Shown: positions 5,425 through 7,148 of the stretch, piece by piece | Layout: each line of letters starts with the position of its first letter | Position numbering within the stretch: the stretch's first letter is position 1 | Source: Planctomycetaceae bacterium | GTDB taxonomy: Bacteria; Planctomycetota; Planctomycetia; Pirellulales; Thermoguttaceae | NCBI GenBank assembly: GCA_003509805.1 | Contig: DOMV01000032.1 | Location: 2,115 to 9,262 of the forward strand | Length of the DNA stretch: 7,148 bases | Reading direction: 5' to 3' | Made by a program: the position numbers and the translations under genes | Notes under the pieces: model-generated | Database searches by the model: none | What the model saw: only the letters and a program-made list of their open reading frames with translations | Told to the model about the DNA's origin: nothing

Positions 5425-7002
5425 TCACCAGGTGCGTCGGACCCGCGAACTGGGGATATTCATTGCCTGTCGGTACTTCACCACCGTTCGGCGCGCGATT
5501 TTGATGCCGGCCGATTCCAGCGCCCGGACCAGGTCCTCGTCGCTGAGCGGCGCTTTTTTATCCTCTTTTTCGACGATTTCCCGCAATTTCGAACGAACGA
5601 CATCCGAGGCAAGCTCTTCCTCCCCCCCGGTGGCGGAGACGGACCCGGTAAAAAAACGCTTCAGCGGAAAAAGCCCCAGCGGCGTCTGCATCCATTTTTC
5701 ATCGCAGGTCCGGGAAACCGTCGTCACATGGACGCCGACCGCGTCGGCAATCTGTTGCATTTTAAGGGGTTTGATCGCTTCGGGCCCCGTTTCGAAAAAG
5801 GCCGTTTGGTGATCGACGATCGCCTGGGCAACCTTCCGGAGCGTACTTTTCCGGTGAAGAATCGCGTCGATCAGCAGTTGGGCCGATCCGTTTTTTTGCC
5901 GGATGTACTCCCGGGCCGATTGGTCCGTGCCTTTGTTTTTGAGCATGTCGCGGTAATAAGCGCTGATTCGGAGCGGGGGAATCCGGCCGTTTTCGACATG
6001 GACGACATAATCGCCCTCTTCCGTTTTTTCGAGAACGACATCCGGCGTCACCGTCGGCGCCCCGCTTTCGCGGAATCCCGCTGCCGGATACGGGTTCAAA
6101 TACCGCAACCGCTTGATCGCCTCCTGGATCCGGGCGAGCGAAAACCCCGTTTGTTTCGCGATATGCGGCAACCGGTTATGCCGGATATCCTCGAAATGCT
6201 CCGAAACCAGGATACGGAGTTCCTCGGCAAGCGGCACGGTGTTGTCCACGTTGTCGATTTGCATAAGCAGGCATTCACGCACGCCGGGGCAACCGACACC
6301 GACCGGATCGAGACGGCGCACGATCTCCAGGGCTTTCCGGGCGAGATGGAGTTCCTCTTCGGCCTGCCGCGGATCACGCTGCGGATCGTGCTTCGAATCG
6401 TGTTCGAGCCCGAGAAACTCCTCCAACGACTCCGTGAAAAAGCCGTGCCTGTCGAGATTGTAAACGATTCGTTCGATCATGGCGCGGAGCGACCGGTCGA
6501 GATCGAACCAGGAAAGTTGATCGATCAGGTATTCCGGGAGCGTCTCCTCGCGGGTCGGGATCGCGGCGATCATTTCGCCATGCCGCCCGGCGGCTTCCTC
6601 AAGCCAGTTTTGAGACCGCGCGGGCGCCTCGTCTATCGTATCGGCATAAAGCGAGGAAAACTCTTCGGCAATCCGAAAATCATCGCGGTTGTCGCCGGAA
6701 TCATGGACGTCGATTTCGTGTTCATGTTCGGCAAAGGCGTCGATTCGTTCCTCTTCGGCTTCCCGGGCCGCCTCCTTTTCCTCCGGGTCCGACCATTCGA
6801 TATCCCCGGGGGAATCCGGCGTCGCGTCTTCGGGCCGCCCGTCGCCGATTTCCAAAAGCGGATTGTCTTCGAGCTCCAGTTCGACGCGCTCCTCCAACTG
6901 CTGCAACGTCAGTTGAAGAATTTCCATCGACTGGATCATCCGCTGGGACAGAACTTGTTTTTGCTCCTGCCGGAGTTCCTGACCGAAAGAAAAACGCATC
7001 AT
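5425..7002 (-). CDS. rpoN: RNA polymerase sigma-54 factor
   Basis: RpoN directs RNA polymerase to -24/-12 promoters and needs an AAA+ enhancer-binding activator to open DNA. The 525-residue protein is full length. Region I (about 2-50) has the Gln/Leu-rich FGQELRQEQKQ, LSQRMIQSMEILQLTLQQL and ELEDNPLLE elements. Region II (about 51-110) is strongly acidic. The core-binding region follows (about 130-320), with LDPVGVGCPGVRECLL at 231-246. The helix-turn-helix is at about 413-432 (KPLKMQQIADAVGVHVTTVSR), followed by TPLGLFPLKRFF. The RpoN box at 503-512 reads ARRTVVKYRQ, against the canonical ARRTVAKYRE. Two adjacent ATG codons (7002 and 6999) are possible starts; no strong ribosome-binding site precedes either, and an in-frame stop lies just upstream. 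No enhancer-binding protein or ptsN/hpf-type neighbour is present in the window. Confidence 0.97.
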   Translation of the reverse strand: MMRFSFGQELRQEQKQVLSQRMIQSMEILQLTLQQLEERVELELEDNPLLEIGDGRPEDATPDSPGDIEWSDPEEKEAAREAEEERIDAFAEHEHEIDVHDSGDNRDDFRIAEEFSSLYADTIDEAPARSQNWLEEAAGRHGEMIAAIPTREETLPEYLIDQLSWFDLDRSLRAMIERIVYNLDRHGFFTESLEEFLGLEHDSKHDPQRDPRQAEEELHLARKALEIVRRLDPVGVGCPGVRECLLMQIDNVDNTVPLAEELRILVSEHFEDIRHNRLPHIAKQTGFSLARIQEAIKRLRYLNPYPAAGFRESGAPTVTPDVVLEKTEEGDYVVHVENGRIPPLRISAYYRDMLKNKGTDQSAREYIRQKNGSAQLLIDAILHRKSTLRKVAQAIVDHQTAFFETGPEAIKPLKMQQIADAVGVHVTTVSRTCDEKWMQTPLGLFPLKRFFTGSVSATGGEEELASDVVRSKLREIVEKEDKKAPLSDEDLVRALESAGIKIARRTVVKYRQAMNIPSSRVRRTW

Positions 7003-7029
7003 ACGCCGACGATCATTACGGATTCATAA

Positions 7030-7058
7030 AATATACAGGAAACGCGATGCAAACGGAC
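7030..7058 (-). promoter_or_regulatory. Predicted promoter of rpoN, overlapping repeat copy C
   Basis: On the minus strand TATATT (7030-7035), preceded by TG, lies about 28 bp upstream of the first ATG, giving a leader of only about 20 nt. The hexamer 17 bp further upstream (7053-7058, GTCCGT) is not TTGACA-like but matches the same position before the GspG-like gene (GTTCGT). As there, the -10 overlaps the first bases of the repeat. Confidence 0.5.
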
Positions 7059-7138
7059 ATTCGGTCACGTCTGCCTGCCGCACTTATTCGACCCAACTTT
7101 TGTTAATCCGAGCATTTACACCGGGTCGTTCGAGCGGC
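7033..7138 (+). repeat. Dispersed intergenic repeat, copy C (right edge)
   Basis: It begins ATACAGGAAACGCGATG and ends with the 13-mer TCGTTCGAGCGGC (7126-7138), identical to the end of copy B. The 62-bp core (7033-7094) matches copy A at 52 and copy B at 50 positions. It lacks the 14-bp duplication of copy B. Its right half (about 7098-7123) has diverged and lacks the TACAATGACAT motif. The last ten bases of the window (7139-7148) cannot be assigned to the repeat or to flanking DNA. Confidence 0.82.
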
Positions 7139-7148
7139 AGGCGGTTAT

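Noticed and set aside
5341..7029. Plus-strand open frame of 562 codons opposite rpoN.
   Set aside because: It is the antisense shadow of rpoN, with no ribosome-binding site or family motif.
1..7148. Transposase, integrase, tRNA or rRNA genes that could explain the repeats.
   Set aside because: No transposase or integrase motif was seen in any frame with coding character, and no tRNA cloverleaf or rRNA sequence was recognised by eye.

Overview
This window reads as a stretch of chromosome from a member of the Planctomycetota. The main marker is a DUF1559 protein with a prepilin-type N-terminus, a family expanded in that phylum. It is supported by an adenylosuccinate synthetase of the WGDEAKGK / RPRRCGW type, a GspG-like pseudopilin with long Pro/Met/Asn/Gly insertions, and a small lipoprotein that resembles a family I recall from planctomycetes. 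A closer placement (for example a gut-associated Thermoguttaceae-like lineage) would be speculation.

All five protein genes lie on the minus strand. In transcription order, from right to left, they are: rpoN (sigma-54, 7002-5425); a DUF1559 prepilin-like protein (5074-3866) with a strong sigma70-type promoter, a leader of about 170 nt and a clear intrinsic terminator; purA (3611-2298) with its own promoter; a GspG-family pseudopilin (2057-978); and a lipoprotein (889-341), probably co-transcribed with the pseudopilin gene. The genes are separated by roughly 90-350 bp and most seem to be independent transcription units. Two of the five carry type IV pilin-like N-termini, so the theme is cell envelope and secretion, with purA a housekeeping neighbour. 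No sigma-54 (-24/-12) promoter was found, so rpoN next to the pilin-like genes is not shown to be functionally linked.

The most unusual content is intergenic. A dispersed repeat of about 91-106 bp occurs three times: at the left edge (1-91, minus orientation), between purA and the pseudopilin gene (2107-2226, plus), and upstream of rpoN to the right edge (7033-7138, plus). The copies align without gaps except for one 14-bp tandem duplication in the middle copy. Copies 2 and 3 begin inside -10-like hexamers that point towards the pseudopilin gene and rpoN. The repeat may therefore be a promoter-carrying or mobile element. Both window ends fall in or beside this repeat, in opposite orientation, which suggests either an assembly break at repeats or a repeat-flanked segment.

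Stretches over 300 bp without a gene: 1-340 holds the left repeat copy, a 14-bp direct repeat and alternating T/A runs, with no convincing gene. 5075-5424 holds the DUF1559 promoter and leader and several hairpins, with no gene.
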